A DNA stretch of 64,000 nucleotides from Albifimbria verrucaria (taxonomy: Eukaryota; Ascomycota; Sordariomycetes; Hypocreales; Stachybotryaceae), in contig JAHREC010000011.1 in NCBI GenBank assembly GCA_020081605.1, positions 868,001 through 932,000 of the forward strand, in the 5' to 3' direction. A program made the translations under genes and the position numbers. Below the pieces are notes generated by a model. That model was given only the letters and a program-made list of their open reading frames with translations, was not told the DNA's origin and made no database searches. Shown here in pieces: positions 12,128 to 24,106 of this stretch (position 1 is its first letter; each line of letters starts with the position of its first letter).

Positions 12128-12438
12128 GATGGCTGATGGTTGCCAGGGCCTCGCAGTTATGAAACTCTGGGCGCAAGCTACTTAAATTCAGTTCGTTGTC
12201 AATTGAACAGCCAAGCAAGTGTAGAGATACACTGTACAAGAAATGGTCGAGAATATACAGTTAATTCTATCTTGTAATCTTCAAGATACATATTTAGGAT
12301 AGTTACTCTTTATATATATATTATACCTTCAATACAGAATCATGTTATCTCATCACCAGAACACTCCGTACACTGCTCATCAGGTAGAGGTTGTCTTTCT
12401 GAGTACGTCGTAGGAGGTTAAAACTTTTCCTCAACATC
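12128..12438. other. Convergent intergenic spacer
   Basis: 3' flanks of two convergent genes. AT-rich; contains TATATATATAT near 12311-12321, probably only 3' UTR or polyA context. Confidence 0.4.
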
Positions 12439-13267
12439 TCAGCCACTCAGAGCTGGTGTGTCACCATTTTCTGTGCCGTCTTTGCGCTTGACAAGTTCAT
12501 CAATTTTCCAGAATGTCGAGAGGCTTATTGCTTGCCCACACCGGCGCATATCCGCCAACATTGCCTCTGTAATCTCCACTAATTTCAGCTGTAGGCTGCG
12601 TGCATACGGTATCATATCGTGATGCTGTGGCTTCTCGTCATTGAGTCCTTTAATGATATCGTCCATTTCTTCAAAGGTTGCAATGGCAGCGTCGCAGTGC
12701 CCCGATAAAATGTTGAGCATCCATTTGTCTGTAGCGACAATATCTTCAATAGTTCTCTCACCCTTCTGTTTCCTCTCCAAGGCTTCTTCTTTTGTCTCAA
12801 CGGTTCGCCAAAGGAGTCCCTGGTCCCATGGCAATGGTCCGATAAGAAAAGAGAAGAAATACTGCAGTATCTTGTCGAGAACGCTCATCAGGAAAACCCA
12901 GAGAATAAGAGGCTTGACATCGTTGATCCTCTTCAACCTAGTTTTGAGCTCCTCACTTTGATAGAAGCTGATAATGTCCGCAAGTAGGGCCTCCGCTTTC
13001 CTACAAGCTTTCAGCAAGGATTTATACGAATTTTCTGTTTCGGCTGCCTGCACAAAGAAGTCAGTCATCTGATGAGATGAATGGGTGATTGCTTACCATT
13101 ACGAACGCTTGGTGATCGTGTTTGTATGACGCATGTTCAGCGTTGGCCGTTACTCCAAACCAAATGTTCAGCTGAATCACGTGGTAACCAGAATGTAGCA
13201 CAAGAAGCAATATGCCCGAAGCCACAGTTGTGGATAGGTCAGGCTGCAGACGCCCAAGCTCAGCCAC
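12439..13267 (-). CDS. Helical protein of unknown function, 5' end unresolved
   Basis: I do not recognise a family. Two exons join in frame by removing a 49-nt intron at 13048-13096 (GTAAGC donor, TTTGTGCAG acceptor). Exon 2 encodes about 200 residues, mainly charged helices: SYKSLLKACRKAEALL, EELKTRLKRIND, EEALERKQKGERTIEDI. It includes one hydrophobic segment, ILWVFLMSVLDKILQYFFSF, likely membrane-associated or a buried helix. The upstream exon has no ATG in frame but begins at a good acceptor (ATACTTCAG), so a further 5' exon is likely near 13290-13330. The arrangement resembles the all-helical N-terminal modules of fungal STAND proteins, but this is only an impression. Confidence 0.5.
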
Positions 13268-15121
13268 TGAAGTATGGCCAGCTATGGTACGGAGTCAGCT
13301 CTATTGCTGAATGCTTTTAGGTTCCAACAAGCTCTCTGGTCCATCCATCTGGAAATAAGGGCATAAGTAGTCCGTGGGCACATATTGAAATTTTCTATGT
13401 ATGAGCGAATTGACTCATTTAATAATGCAGAGATTCAGTGCTGCTGACAATTTAGGTAAATCTGTACAAGCTACAGTCAATCATGCATCATGGCAACTTG
13501 TATTCACAGACACTCTGCTTGGAACAAGAGCACATTGGCCGGCCAACCACCAACTACGACGTCTTCTCTTCGCAAAGATCAGGGTCTGTGGTGAATCATA
13601 TAAATTGAGTGGCGTCTCCGGACCTTAGAATGCCCTGTCCTCCTCCTCACCACCTAATTGTCGTCAATTTCGCTATGACTCCTTGCCAGGCCAAACTAGT
13701 TTGCAGATTTCAAACACAGTCACCATCGAAATCGGTGACTTGTTAAACTTCTCTCAACTTTCTCGCGAGATTGGGTCAAAATCTGGGAGCAGGCCCTCTG
13801 CCATGAGTGTCTTGTAAACTCTTCGACATTTATCATCAGTCGAGACAGTCTGCCATTCGATTTTATCGCGTTCAATTTCCTTCTAATATCAAGAACACGA
13901 CGATTTAAACAAAGAATTCTTCTACTTCAATCTTCAGCTTGGCATGATCCAGTTCAAAGAGTTGAGACTTTTTGTCGAGTTCGCTCATATGATATAGATT
14001 GAGATTCATGATCATTGGCAAGTTGGGCTGATCGACACTGCAATCTACGCTGAAAGTATTAATAGGTTCCTAGACAATGTTATAAACGAGGGAAATTACC
14101 AAGTTCTCGTACGTCAAATTTTGGTGAGACCACGATACGTCGTATTTGTATACCCAAGGAGACTGCAACACATAGGTTTAAATCGTGTAGAGCCTTTGGC
14201 CGTCTATGATCGTTACAGGACCTAGTCACTTCATTCCCAGCCCGTTCTAGCGTCCATCAACTAGTTTCAACGACTTCCCATCGATACTAGCGCTGTTGAA
14301 CTAATTCTGGAAAGGCTTGCTTTGAATCGCCATCCCCAAATTGGCTTTGTCACTGGGTTAGACTACTAGAGAATTCACACGTCATACACACCGACGGTTG
14401 GCCGATTATAAAGGCATGTCCACGATAGATAACGCGAGAGAGAGTATAGAGAGGAAGCATGGCTGGTAGTTCAGGACGAGGAAAGACACTAAATGGAATT
14501 GTAGAAAGTAGCTGGAATAGAAGAGGGAACCCGGACTGGTGAAGGAGTGGCTTCTCCTGTGGCTTTTGGATCGTGGCTCTTTTTCAATCCATGGAATTGG
14601 GACAAGAAACGAAAGCCAAGATACTAATACGTGTAGTATTCAGGTATTGCCTTAGATGCTTTGAAGCATATAACTGAATCCTGCTTGCAAGATCTCCTAA
14701 TAGTAAATACAAACACTGGCAAACGTCCTGCCGGTAAAAATCGGTGGCTTGGGCAGTTAAAAAGCCAAAGGATATGATTCGCAGCTTTGTGTTAACGATC
14801 TCATTGGTTCCGTATTGAAGTCAGAGATTTGGATGTCTCGCAGGCGGTTGTTCCTATAGTTCGGCAGAAACAACAAGCAAAGTGGATTTGATTGACTGAA
14901 CATTACTTAATTGCATAGGACAATTGGTGCTTTTTGCCCGTTTCGTCTGATCAGCAATTATCGCGCTCTACGATAAGCAGTTTCAAAATACAGCTCGATC
15001 CCCTGTTTGTTCCATTTATTTTTTCTTCTATGGAATCTTTATTTTCTTTCCCTAACTACTATATAACCATGGTAAGATCTCGGAAAAACCAAGGACCCTT
15101 CGCAACTCTCTCGACACAGCC
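13268..15121. other. Gene-poor AT-rich region
   Basis: Apart from the possible missing exon of the helical gene and the promoter below, no coding frame of useful length and no repeat family is visible. Confidence 0.45.
15058..15066 (+). promoter_or_regulatory. TATA-like element
   Basis: CTATATAAC lies about 57 nt before the ATG at 15122, a plausible TATA position for a short leader. A GTAAGA...ACACAG pair at 15072-15119 could be a 5' UTR intron. Confidence 0.4.
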
Positions 15122-15607
15122 ATGGATAGCAACCTTTTCACGCACGCAGAGATTCTTAAGCGCTCCCCGGCCAAGAAAGCTGACGCGGTCATTGTTGATC
15201 AGCGGTGTTACGCTGTTGGAAGAGGGCAAGACGAAAAGCATACCTTTCGCCTTATGACTTGCATTAGAGTTGCAATCATTGGCCACTACAATGATTCTAA
15301 CACTGGATACGATCGCTTTCTAGCCCATGTTGATGACTGGGAAGAGCCTCCTTTGGAGGCCTTCAGCGCGGAAGTTGAAGCTGCCAAGAGAAATGGGCTT
15401 ACCGACCTCGAGGCTCACATCGTTGCGCCTCGCCCAGGTCCTGACGATGATGCTGCCGATGTCGAGGGACGCCGTGATCAAATCTACCAAATAGTCGAAG
15501 CCCTAACTGGCTCGTCTACGAAAGTTGTTTTACATCTACACGATGATGAAGCATCATGGAAGCTCGTCATCCATGCTGACAAGAAATGCATCGCTGAAGA
15601 AGAGTAA
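15122..15607 (+). CDS. Small protein, possible CheD/CNF1-like Cys-His fold
   Basis: A single intact 161-codon frame. I do not recognise a named fungal family. Visible pattern: a strand with MTCIRVAIIG, then FLAHVDD 22 residues after that Cys, then an amphipathic helix (AFSAEVEAAKRNG) and LEAHIVAP. In bacterial CheD deamidases the order is GxCVAV...(A/G)H, helix, then L-A-K-I-F-G-G, and CNF1-type toxins use the same Cys/His arrangement. The match is in pattern and order only; residue identity is low. If it holds, Cys and His would be the catalytic pair of a glutamine deamidase or related thiol enzyme. There is no signal peptide and no membrane segment. The acidic middle (DDDAAD) and the end (EEE) are probably solvent-exposed. 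Confidence 0.5.
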   Translation: MDSNLFTHAEILKRSPAKKADAVIVDQRCYAVGRGQDEKHTFRLMTCIRVAIIGHYNDSNTGYDRFLAHVDDWEEPPLEAFSAEVEAAKRNGLTDLEAHIVAPRPGPDDDAADVEGRRDQIYQIVEALTGSSTKVVLHLHDDEASWKLVIHADKKCIAEEE

Positions 15608-16202
15608 TTCAAAGAAATTCAGGCATTTATCACATTTATTTTCATTGAGATAATAATTTATTACATCATAGTTGTCTTCTAATTGTATTTTGACAAAAAT
15701 GTTGCTTTACCCTTATGTTAGTTTTTCTCTGGCTGTGAATAGACCGTGACTATGAAGAGTGAGGTAATACAATTTATTTTTGATCATTAACACACAAGTC
15801 ATCTGGGTCCATATCTTCACTACAGACAGAAGTTGCTATTGATTGGCTACAGCATACTTTTCCCTTTGAGGAAATGCCAGCACTACGTCAACCAACTGTA
15901 AAGCTCCATGAGGAGAGTTGACAGCTTTCCTGTCACTGGAATGTGAGCCACTGCATTGGGAAAGGCAAATATAATGTCCATGCCATATTCAAATGTTAGC
16001 TCTTTGAGCTTTGGGGAAGGACACCAGGACCTCTAAGTTTACGCTGCGCGCTTGATGCGCTTGATGGAGGATAATAAACAAAAGAAAATATAAATGCTAC
16101 AGGTTTTCTCCTTCACCATGGTGTTACGTGTCGCTTTAAAGAATTAGCTCCTGGAACCTCTTAATTTCTACACACTACTTTGTTAATTTGGATGTCAGAA
16201 GC
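15608..16202. other. Intergenic, ade1 promoter
   Basis: No gene seen. AT-rich 3' flank of the small protein followed by the ade1 upstream region. Confidence 0.45.
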
Positions 16203-17478
16203 ATGGCAGATGTAGTGTTGTCCTCAGTCAACCTGCCCTCTTTGCAACAAGTCGGCAAGGTAAGTCGAGACAAACAAGCTGACCAACGTCAAATTCACTC
16301 TAGGTTAGGGCAAGACTCGTGATATTTACAAAGTTGACGAGTCGCAACTCCTCATGGTTGCGTCCGACCGCATTTCGGCCTACGATTTCGTTTTGAACAA
16401 CGTTGTTCAAGACAAAGGCCACATTCTCACCCTAATCACCAACTATTGGCTCACAACCATTCTTCCTGAAAAACTCCTAACCTCAAGACCCATTTTGTCT
16501 CGCTTTCACCCCCGCCAGCCCCTATTCTCACAGCTGGTGAAAGGCAGCTCATCCGGGGTCGTTCCTTATTGGTGCGGCGGTACAAGATGATTCCACTCGA
16601 GGTAATTATCCGCGGGTATATCACTGGCAGTGCCTGGGCAGAATATCAACAAAAGGTACTGTACATGGCATGCCGCAGCCTCCGGGCCTGCAACGTTGTC
16701 AGGCATTTCCTGGAGGGCCAATTTACACACCATCAACCAAAGCAGAATACGGTTCGCATGATGAGAATATTAGCCAAGACAAGGCACGTATGATTGTTGG
16801 AGACAAGCACGCTGACAAAATTGAGGAGTTGGCCTTGGCCATTTACAAAGCAGCGCACGAATGGGCTGTAAGCTCAACCCGAAGCTCCAGTGGGGATTTA
16901 ACCTGACCGATTACTGACGTAGGTTTGTAGCTCGAACGAGGTATTATTATTGCAGACACTAAAGTCGAATTCGGTACGAGAGTGGCGCCCTCGAGGCTGT
17001 CCTTGATCAGTGCAACCTAATGGTTCTTATCTAGGGATCGACGAAGAGACCGACGAAGTTATACTCGCAGATGAAGTAATGTACGCCGAACGAAGAGGGA
17101 AGCGTTACTTGAACAGTTGGTAACTCGACACAGCACGCCTGATTGTTCCCGCTTTTGGCCAGCGGCAGATTACGAGGTCGGGCGAGACCAAAGAAGCTTT
17201 GACAGTATGTGAATAAAAGAATCCAAGATTTCTACTGACACCTCCTCAGAGCAATATCTATGTGACTGGCTTACGAACCAAGGCTTAAGAGGGCAACAGG
17301 GGTCACGGTAGGTCGATCCGGTTGCGGCCTAGAATCATGGTAACCATTTCAGGTGCCTGAGGATGTCATTCGACGTACAAGACAGAATTACCACGAGATT
17401 TTTGAGCGCTTAACAGGCACGAGTCTTAAGGATGCGCGTCAGAGACTCAAAGGAAAAGAAGCAAAGGCCGGCCTATGA
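16203..17478 (+). CDS. ade1: Phosphoribosylaminoimidazole-succinocarboxamide synthase (SAICAR synthetase)
   Basis: Joins aspartate to CAIR with ATP in de novo purine synthesis; cytosolic. Characteristic segments are [107 protein letters not shown] and FERLTGTS. Seven exons fit: 16203-16259, 16309-16867, 16931-16973, 17035-17080, 17134-17204, 17250-17307 and 17353-17478. All splice with matching phase. Three -1 losses are needed: an A-run near 16468, a G near 16654 and a G-run near 17298-17302 (5 to 4). The enzyme is essential for purine prototrophy and normally single-copy, so these breaks argue strongly for consensus error. Length after repair is about 320 aa, normal for the family. Confidence 0.92.
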
Positions 17479-18063
17479 ATAGCATTCGGGTAATGGAAGA
17501 AACCGCAGGTGTTCCACAAACCATACTGCTTACTGCAATCCTACTTTGGAATAATTCATTATTTTGTCATTTTTGTCATCGGATAAGGGTTTATGGGATA
17601 AAAAGTTTATATTGTACGTTGCATCAATTCTATTACAGCACGTGAACCAAAGAAACTACCAATTTAGAATATCATCTTGAGAATGTGATCTATGCGTCCG
17701 GTTGTATAGCTAATGGTTTGAAGTACTGCCTGATCGTCGGTGTCGCCATGTTAGTCCAGACGACGTTGTACTTAGGCTCCAACGCACTTGAAACTGCAAT
17801 CTCAATACCCTCGTGGCTAGTCAGAAGGAGTCTGTATTGAGGGATAGTAGCAAGCCAGGTTAAAATTTTTGAAAATGAGGGCTGTTTGGACTTATGCATA
17901 TCAGCTGAGGAGGATCAGGCTGCATCACGTGGACCTTGCATCCAGCATCGAGTATAGGGTGGCACTGGACTTCGGGCGCAGTAACGTTAAGACTCATCTC
18001 GATCTCCGCTACGACAAAAGAGCTCTCCCAAATAGAAGCCGCCTAAACAACAGGAATAAATGT
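17479..18063. other. Intergenic, possible minus-strand exon
   Basis: A minus-strand frame at 17690-17899 has protein-like composition but no recognised family, no clear start and no partner exon. Otherwise nothing is seen. Confidence 0.3.
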
Positions 18064-21000
18064 ATGGCTACTGCATGGCCAACCCACTATAATTCAATTA
18101 TGAACTCGGCGGTATTTAATGGCCCGACCTCCAACAGCAACTTCGTGTTGGGCACCACGGTTCATGGAGGGCAGGTCACCTTCAATTTGAGCAAGTATGT
18201 TTCGGACAATCCAGGTAGACGGCCCTAGTAACCTAGCTACAGGAATGCTACGTCTTCAGTCCGAAGCCAACTCCCTACCGTGCCTGATGCTTCTTTCGAC
18301 TCATATGCAGAGGAGCACGGCGCAAGATGTCTTCCAGGAACTCGCGTCGAGATTTTGCGGCAGATAATGCAATGGGCTAAAGATCCAAATGCCAAACCAA
18401 TCTTTTGGCTTAATGGCATGGCTGGTACTGGAAAATCGACGATTTCGCGAACGGTCTCCGTGTCTTTGGAAGAGGATGGTATCCTTGGCGCAAGCTTCTT
18501 CTTCAAGCGGGGTGAAGCTGATCGTGCCAGCGTGGCGAAGCTGTTTCCAACACTTGTGTCTCAGCTTGTTGTGAAGAAACCAGCGTTGGACCCGTTAATC
18601 CAGGAGGCAATCAACCAAGACCCTGACATTCCCAAAAGAGACTTGGATTTCAATTTGAGAAGCTCATCTTGGAACCACTCTCACAGTTGGATGAAGCTAC
18701 AACATTCCCGCTAATTATCGTTTTAGATGCACTTGACGAGTGCCACCTGGACAACGATGTCAGCCTTCTCCTTAATGTTTTTGCCGATGCGAGAAAATTT
18801 GGCTCAAGATTTAAAATATTCGTCACCAGCAGACCTGAAGTGCATATCCGAGGCAGTTTTGTTCCAATCAAAGACTACTTCCAGGACCTAGTGCTTCACG
18901 AAGCTACCGTTGACACAATACAAGATGACATTGCAGTCTTCCTCAAGCATCAGTTCGCAGAAATCAGGTCTGAATACAACAGTACCAAGCCTCCATATAG
19001 TCATCTGCCATCAGACTGGCCCAATGAGTCGAGTTACAATCATTTGGTTGCGATGGCAGTGCCGCTTTCATCGTAGCCGCTACCATCTGCCGCTTCGTCG
19101 GAGATGGAAGGTTTGGTGGCCCTGTTGAGCTACTTGACGAGGTTTTGGAATTGCAGACCAAAAGCATCGAAGATCAGTTTGACACAACCTATCTTCCAGT
19201 TTTAAACAGGCTGATACTCAACTTACCTCCGAAGCAAAGAGACAAGGTCGTTCAGCATTTTAAAAGGATTGTGGGCTCAATCACTGTCCTGGTAAACCCA
19301 TTGGGAACCAAGGCATTGGTGGCCCTGCTGGATATGCCTATGAGTACCATGCACAGTCTCGTAGATCGGCTCCATTCAGTGTTAGATGTTCCCAAGTCGG
19401 AAAACCTGCCGATCAGACTCCTCCATCTTTCTTTTAGAGATTTTCTCACTAATCCCCAGAAGCGAGATTCACCTTTCTGGATAGATGAAACCCAAGCCCA
19501 CTACCAGCTTGGCAGAGATTGTTTTCGTCTGATGACCGGCACGCTGAAAGAAAACATTTGTGGTCTACCAGAACTCTCATTCGGGTACAATGAGGTTGAC
19601 TCTGAGATGCGGGAGAATTCCTTCCCTCCGGCGATGCAATATGCCGTTGTCAACTGGGCTTTTCATCTTAAAGAGGCCAGCAGTTTGATCCAAGACGCAG
19701 ATCTTGTGGGCGTATTGAAGTTTTTGAAAGTTCATTTTCTGCATTGGCTGGAGACTTTATCCCTCATTGGTAGGGGACCTGACTCTGTAGCCATGCTGGA
19801 TATGTTACGGTCAGTCCTACAGGTAAGGGAATCGATACTTTGGTATGACGGCTTTTGAATTGACACGCATATAGTCAAAAGCCAAATTTGAATTTGCGCA
19901 ATTTGTCGATGATGCCACAAAATTCGTCCTTAAAAACAATTATATTGTTGAAAATGCTCCCCTTCAGCTGTATCTCTCTGGGCTTGTGTTTGCACCCTGG
20001 AACAACATCGTTCGCCGAACATTTAAACACCAACTCCCTAGATGGCTCACTATTGATCCCTCAAAGTCCGCAGAATGGGACCTTCGCCATCTTATGTTCG
20101 AAGGTCACAGATCTAACGTCACGTGTTGCGCTTTCTCACCAGACTCATCACTAATCGCTTCTGCATCCGTAAGTGATGGCGTCAGACTCTGGAGCAGTCG
20201 TAGTGGAAAGTGTCTCCAAGTCTTTCATGACCTTGATTTTGTGACCTCAATCGCTTTTTCACCAGACTCGAAAATCATAGCCACTGGAAGGGAGTGGGAA
20301 AGTGTTCTAGTTAGAGACCTGGTGACAGGACAGGATATTAAAGAAATAGAATCAGGATGGGGTGTAACGGTATATTCGCCCGTGTTTTCATCAGACGCTA
20401 CCCTATTAGCTATTATAGACTCAGCTGGCGTCCAGCTTTGGCGAACCGGTAGTTGGGAGTTTAAGAGAAGGCTAGACACTTCCGCCCCGGAGAAGATCGT
20501 ATTCTCGTCTGATTCAGGTTTACTGGCGGTGCAAACGGAAGATTCGGTCTTAGTCTGGGATGTTTCCACTTGGACATGCACTGAACGTTATGACGTCTCA
20601 TCCACCGAGGTTTCGATAATATGCTTCTTAGGCAACAGGTCTATCCTGGGTGCACGCGAAGTAGAAGACCACAAGACTATCGAGGTATTCTCATTAATGT
20701 CGGGAGAGGTGATTAGGAAACTCAAAGGACATATATTCGACGTGAATGCTTTGGCATTCACCGAAGACCTCACACTTGCTGCGTCAAGTTGTCGGGGAGG
20801 AAGCTTACATCTATGGGACGTAAATGTGGGAAGTCACTTCAAATTGCTTAAGCCCAATCCCTCCGGCCATCTGTGAGAGGGATTTCATTTGTTGCGTTTT
20901 CACCTGATAAGTCTCTTCTTGTCTCATTGTCCGCAGAGGACGGCCCGGCAATCAGCTTGTGGAAGGTGCATTCGCTGCCCGAGCTGCCTCATCAAGAGAG

Positions 21001-22288
21001 TAAGAGCAAGGTTGCGCATTCCTCTCAGTTTGAAGAAGAGTTCTCTTCGGTCCCCACAGTAGCTGTGTCTGCTTGTTCTAAATACATAGCTTGGGTGTCT
21101 CGCAGTGGACGTTTGCGCCTTTGTTACCAAGACGGTCACGGCCGAAACCGTGGTCTTTGTGGAAACAAGAGCTACCACGGAAATTGTTTACAATTCTCGC
21201 CAGACTCTACGATGCTCCTCTTGGCCAAGAGGATCGACATACTTCATCTTTTGCGAATAGATAGACCATGCCGTCTTGGTAGATTCAAGGTAAATCCTGA
21301 TAGTAACGGTTGCTTCTCGCCGGACTCCAGATACGTCGCGACAACACGGCATCCATTCATATCGTTGTGGGAAACGAGAAATGGCAATTTAAAACTGAGA
21401 TTGCACATCAGCAGCACCGTGAAGCAACTTGTCTTCTCACCAGATGGAGCCATCTTAGCTTCAGGGTCCGAGGCTGCTGTGCGCCTGTGGCGCGCTGAAA
21501 CAGGCCAGTGCATCATGGATCTGAGTGCAACATTTCCCGCCTTTTGCAATGGATATTCGCTATCATTTACAGCAGACTCCAGCTACCTGATTGCTACCTC
21601 ACCAGAGTCACCAAACTTTCTGATGTCTGGTGAGCTTGACAGGCTTTGGAAAAGTGATATCAGTGATATGGCGCATCAAATTGGAGAGACCTATAATTTG
21701 GAGGAAAACCCAAGTGAGTCTTCTGGTCAAGAAAGAAGCAAGGGCTCCGACCAGACTGTCGAAATAGATCCTGACGACCAGAGTAAATTTGATCAATGGG
21801 TTTGTGGGGAATACGATCTCTGTGTTTGGCGGATTGATACAGGTGAACGTGTGATGGAATTGACAGACCCGAGCGCTTATGTTACGATTATCTCATCTGA
21901 CATGAGTTTAATAGCCACGCAAGATTTGTACGGTTTGATCACGATACGCAGAGGAGGAAATGTGATTCAAACCATAGATGCCTGACGTCACACATTACGC
22001 AGATTTGATAAAGGCGCCTTGCAAATTGTCGTCGAATGTGGGTATAGCGATTACATGCCTGGATATTTTCCAATCCTTCAAGATAGCAATATCAATGAAG
22101 AAAATGATTCTCTTGTCGATCCTATCCATGTGGGATATGGAGTCACCCTTGAGAATGACTGGATATTCAGGGATGGTCGCAAAGTGCTGTGGATTCCTCG
22201 TGTGCATCGATACATAAAACCAATTATGGTTAAGGGAGATGTAATGATAGCTAGCTGCTCTTCAGAGCATGTGCTTATATTGAGGTAG
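18064..22288 (+). CDS. NACHT-WD40 NLR (STAND) protein with amyloid-like N-terminal segment
   Basis: A fungal NLR of the NWD class, used in non-self recognition and programmed cell death. A short N-terminal segment (FNGPTSNSNFVLG then HGGQVTFN) resembles the Gly/Asn-rich, potentially amyloid-forming motifs that precede some fungal NACHT domains. NACHT follows: CLPGTRVEILRQI, Walker A GMAGTGKST, Walker B LIIVLDALDE, sensor region FVTSRP, and a winged-helix-like region to about 19.8 kb. An intron lies at 19823-19874. WD40-type blades start near 20101 (FSPDSSLIASAS, AFSPDSKIIATG, FSPDGAILASGS) and run to about 21.9 kb. The C-terminal cap WIFRDGRKVLWIP ends at 22288. Single-base losses are inferred near 18647, 19053 and 20860. 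An in-frame TGA at 21983-21985 interrupts the frame before the cap. The join between N-terminal segment and NACHT (18205-18280) is unresolved. The start at 18064 or 18100 is uncertain. Confidence 0.8.
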
Positions 22289-24106
22289 TTGGGGGACCGT
22301 TAATTACTACTAGATTTCAATTGCGTGCTTGTTCTTCATCTTTGATGCAAGCCGTCAGATATGCTGGTCAACAAATACCGGCATAGCAATGTACCGAATT
22401 CCAATCTCCAGTATCCATTTATGTGGATAGCAATAAGATGGGGATGGTAATCCTCGATAACCAAGAGTGAGAATCGACAAGTATTCGAATTTTTTTATCG
22501 AAGGACTGACATGATTTCAATAAACATATAACAGCATTCTTCTTTTGATCTACATGTTTATAATATTCTCCTGATACTTCTACTCACCACTCATCTCTGC
22601 CCAAGTTCATAGACGCTGGCTTCGTTTGTAGATGATAACACCTTCTCAAGACTAGGGATCTACCACACCACGACTTCCGGCCTCTTTGCCCCGAGAAGCA
22701 CCCACATCAACACCGAGCGCAAATTGCAAGCACCTCAAGTCTTAATCTATTTGCGATAACCCGTTCCTCCCTACTAGCATCATACCCAAAACCAATCGTA
22801 ATACATCGGTACGGTGGATCCTGAGCGTACGATTCTGTCGGATCTCCTTAATCAGATCGGACTGGGGTTGCCGGCAGTGGATCCTCGTATTCGTCCCATC
22901 CATCTCGGTATTCCCTCCGATTCAGGCATTCCGTCGAAACTTGTGTAAGCTAGGACAGCGTTCAAGCAGACCCGGGACGAGTCAGTTGGAACTTGAACTT
23001 GAACGTTCAATCAGAGATACAATGCCATTAAAGCTCAATGGAACCATCACAAACAAGAACCAGCCTCAGCCACAACCTCATTCATGGCATCACTCTTGTT
23101 ATTGATTGTAATGTTGCGACTCACCGCCCCTGTAGTTTCAGCCTCCCACTTGCCCGTTAATCAAAATTCATCATGCTAGATCGATCTACCGTCCGAGCAC
23201 CGGCAGCCACCACAGCTTTTCGACCAACTCAACGGGTCGATGGCTTTGCTTAACTAGCAGCGCACTGACTAAGATTCGAAGGCTTCCAGAGCTTCCGTTC
23301 AACGTGGTTGAACCTGTCAAATTCTGCCTAGCGGGAGCCACATATCGAGCGGGACCGCACAATCTCCGACACTAGCTCGCTTCACACTCAGTTCATGGGC
23401 CCAGAACTCTACCCCTTTAACGGGAGCTGTAACTCAACGTGGAATGTGAGGAAACAAAGAAGATTAGAATAAAAACAAATGATTCGTAACTAGAACTTGA
23501 ATTCACGACTTGAATGAGTGAAGTTGATGGACTGCCAAGTTTACCAAGACCCAGCGTGGCTATCACGGCGCAAATCTCCTGCAAGGCCCTGGCATGATTT
23601 CCTGCATTCCCGGGGCCCGGCATTTCTCTGATTAGTGGGTAATTGAATTCTCGCGACGGAGGAATGCCTGACTGGGAGGTTCCCACGTTGCGGGTTGGGA
23701 GACGCCAGGGAACCCATGTCTTCTAGACCCCGGTACCCGCAACCACATTGGATGCTCTTGGGGCGAACGTGTTCCTGCAATGTTTGCCCGTCCGATATGA
23801 GCGGCTCCGTAAACTTGTTTGTCTGCGACAGTGGGCTATCATGCCTTACGGGGCCGGCCGCTCCTCCATCAGCAATCAAGGGCGAGCCGGGTCAACACCA
23901 AAAGATAGAAAAGTCCAATGGCACCCGCGAGCTTGGACAGTTTTTGCTCGCCAGGCCTCGCCTTCACTTCCATTCGTTTTCTTGATCTAATCAGATCATT
24001 CCAGTAAGACCAGTCAACGCAGCTTGACGGCTTCTGCCACTCATTCACTTTCATTAACATACCGGGACCGGCATCTCTGTGAGAACCACTCCTCCCATCC
24101 GCAACC
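22289..24106. other. Intergenic, transition to GC-richer DNA
   Basis: No gene is supported. Minus-strand frames at 23417-23879 have no recognisable domain. The last few hundred bases form the pectin lyase promoter and are CT-rich. Confidence 0.45.

Noticed and set aside
17690..17899. A 69-codon minus-strand frame near ade1
   Set aside because: It looks protein-like but has no recognised family, start or partner exon.
18212..18241. A 28-nt GT...AG interval between the NLR N-terminal segment and NACHT
   Set aside because: Too short for a fungal intron and it does not restore phase alone; the join is left open. A similar 28-nt reading at 13069-13096 was replaced by a normal 49-nt intron.
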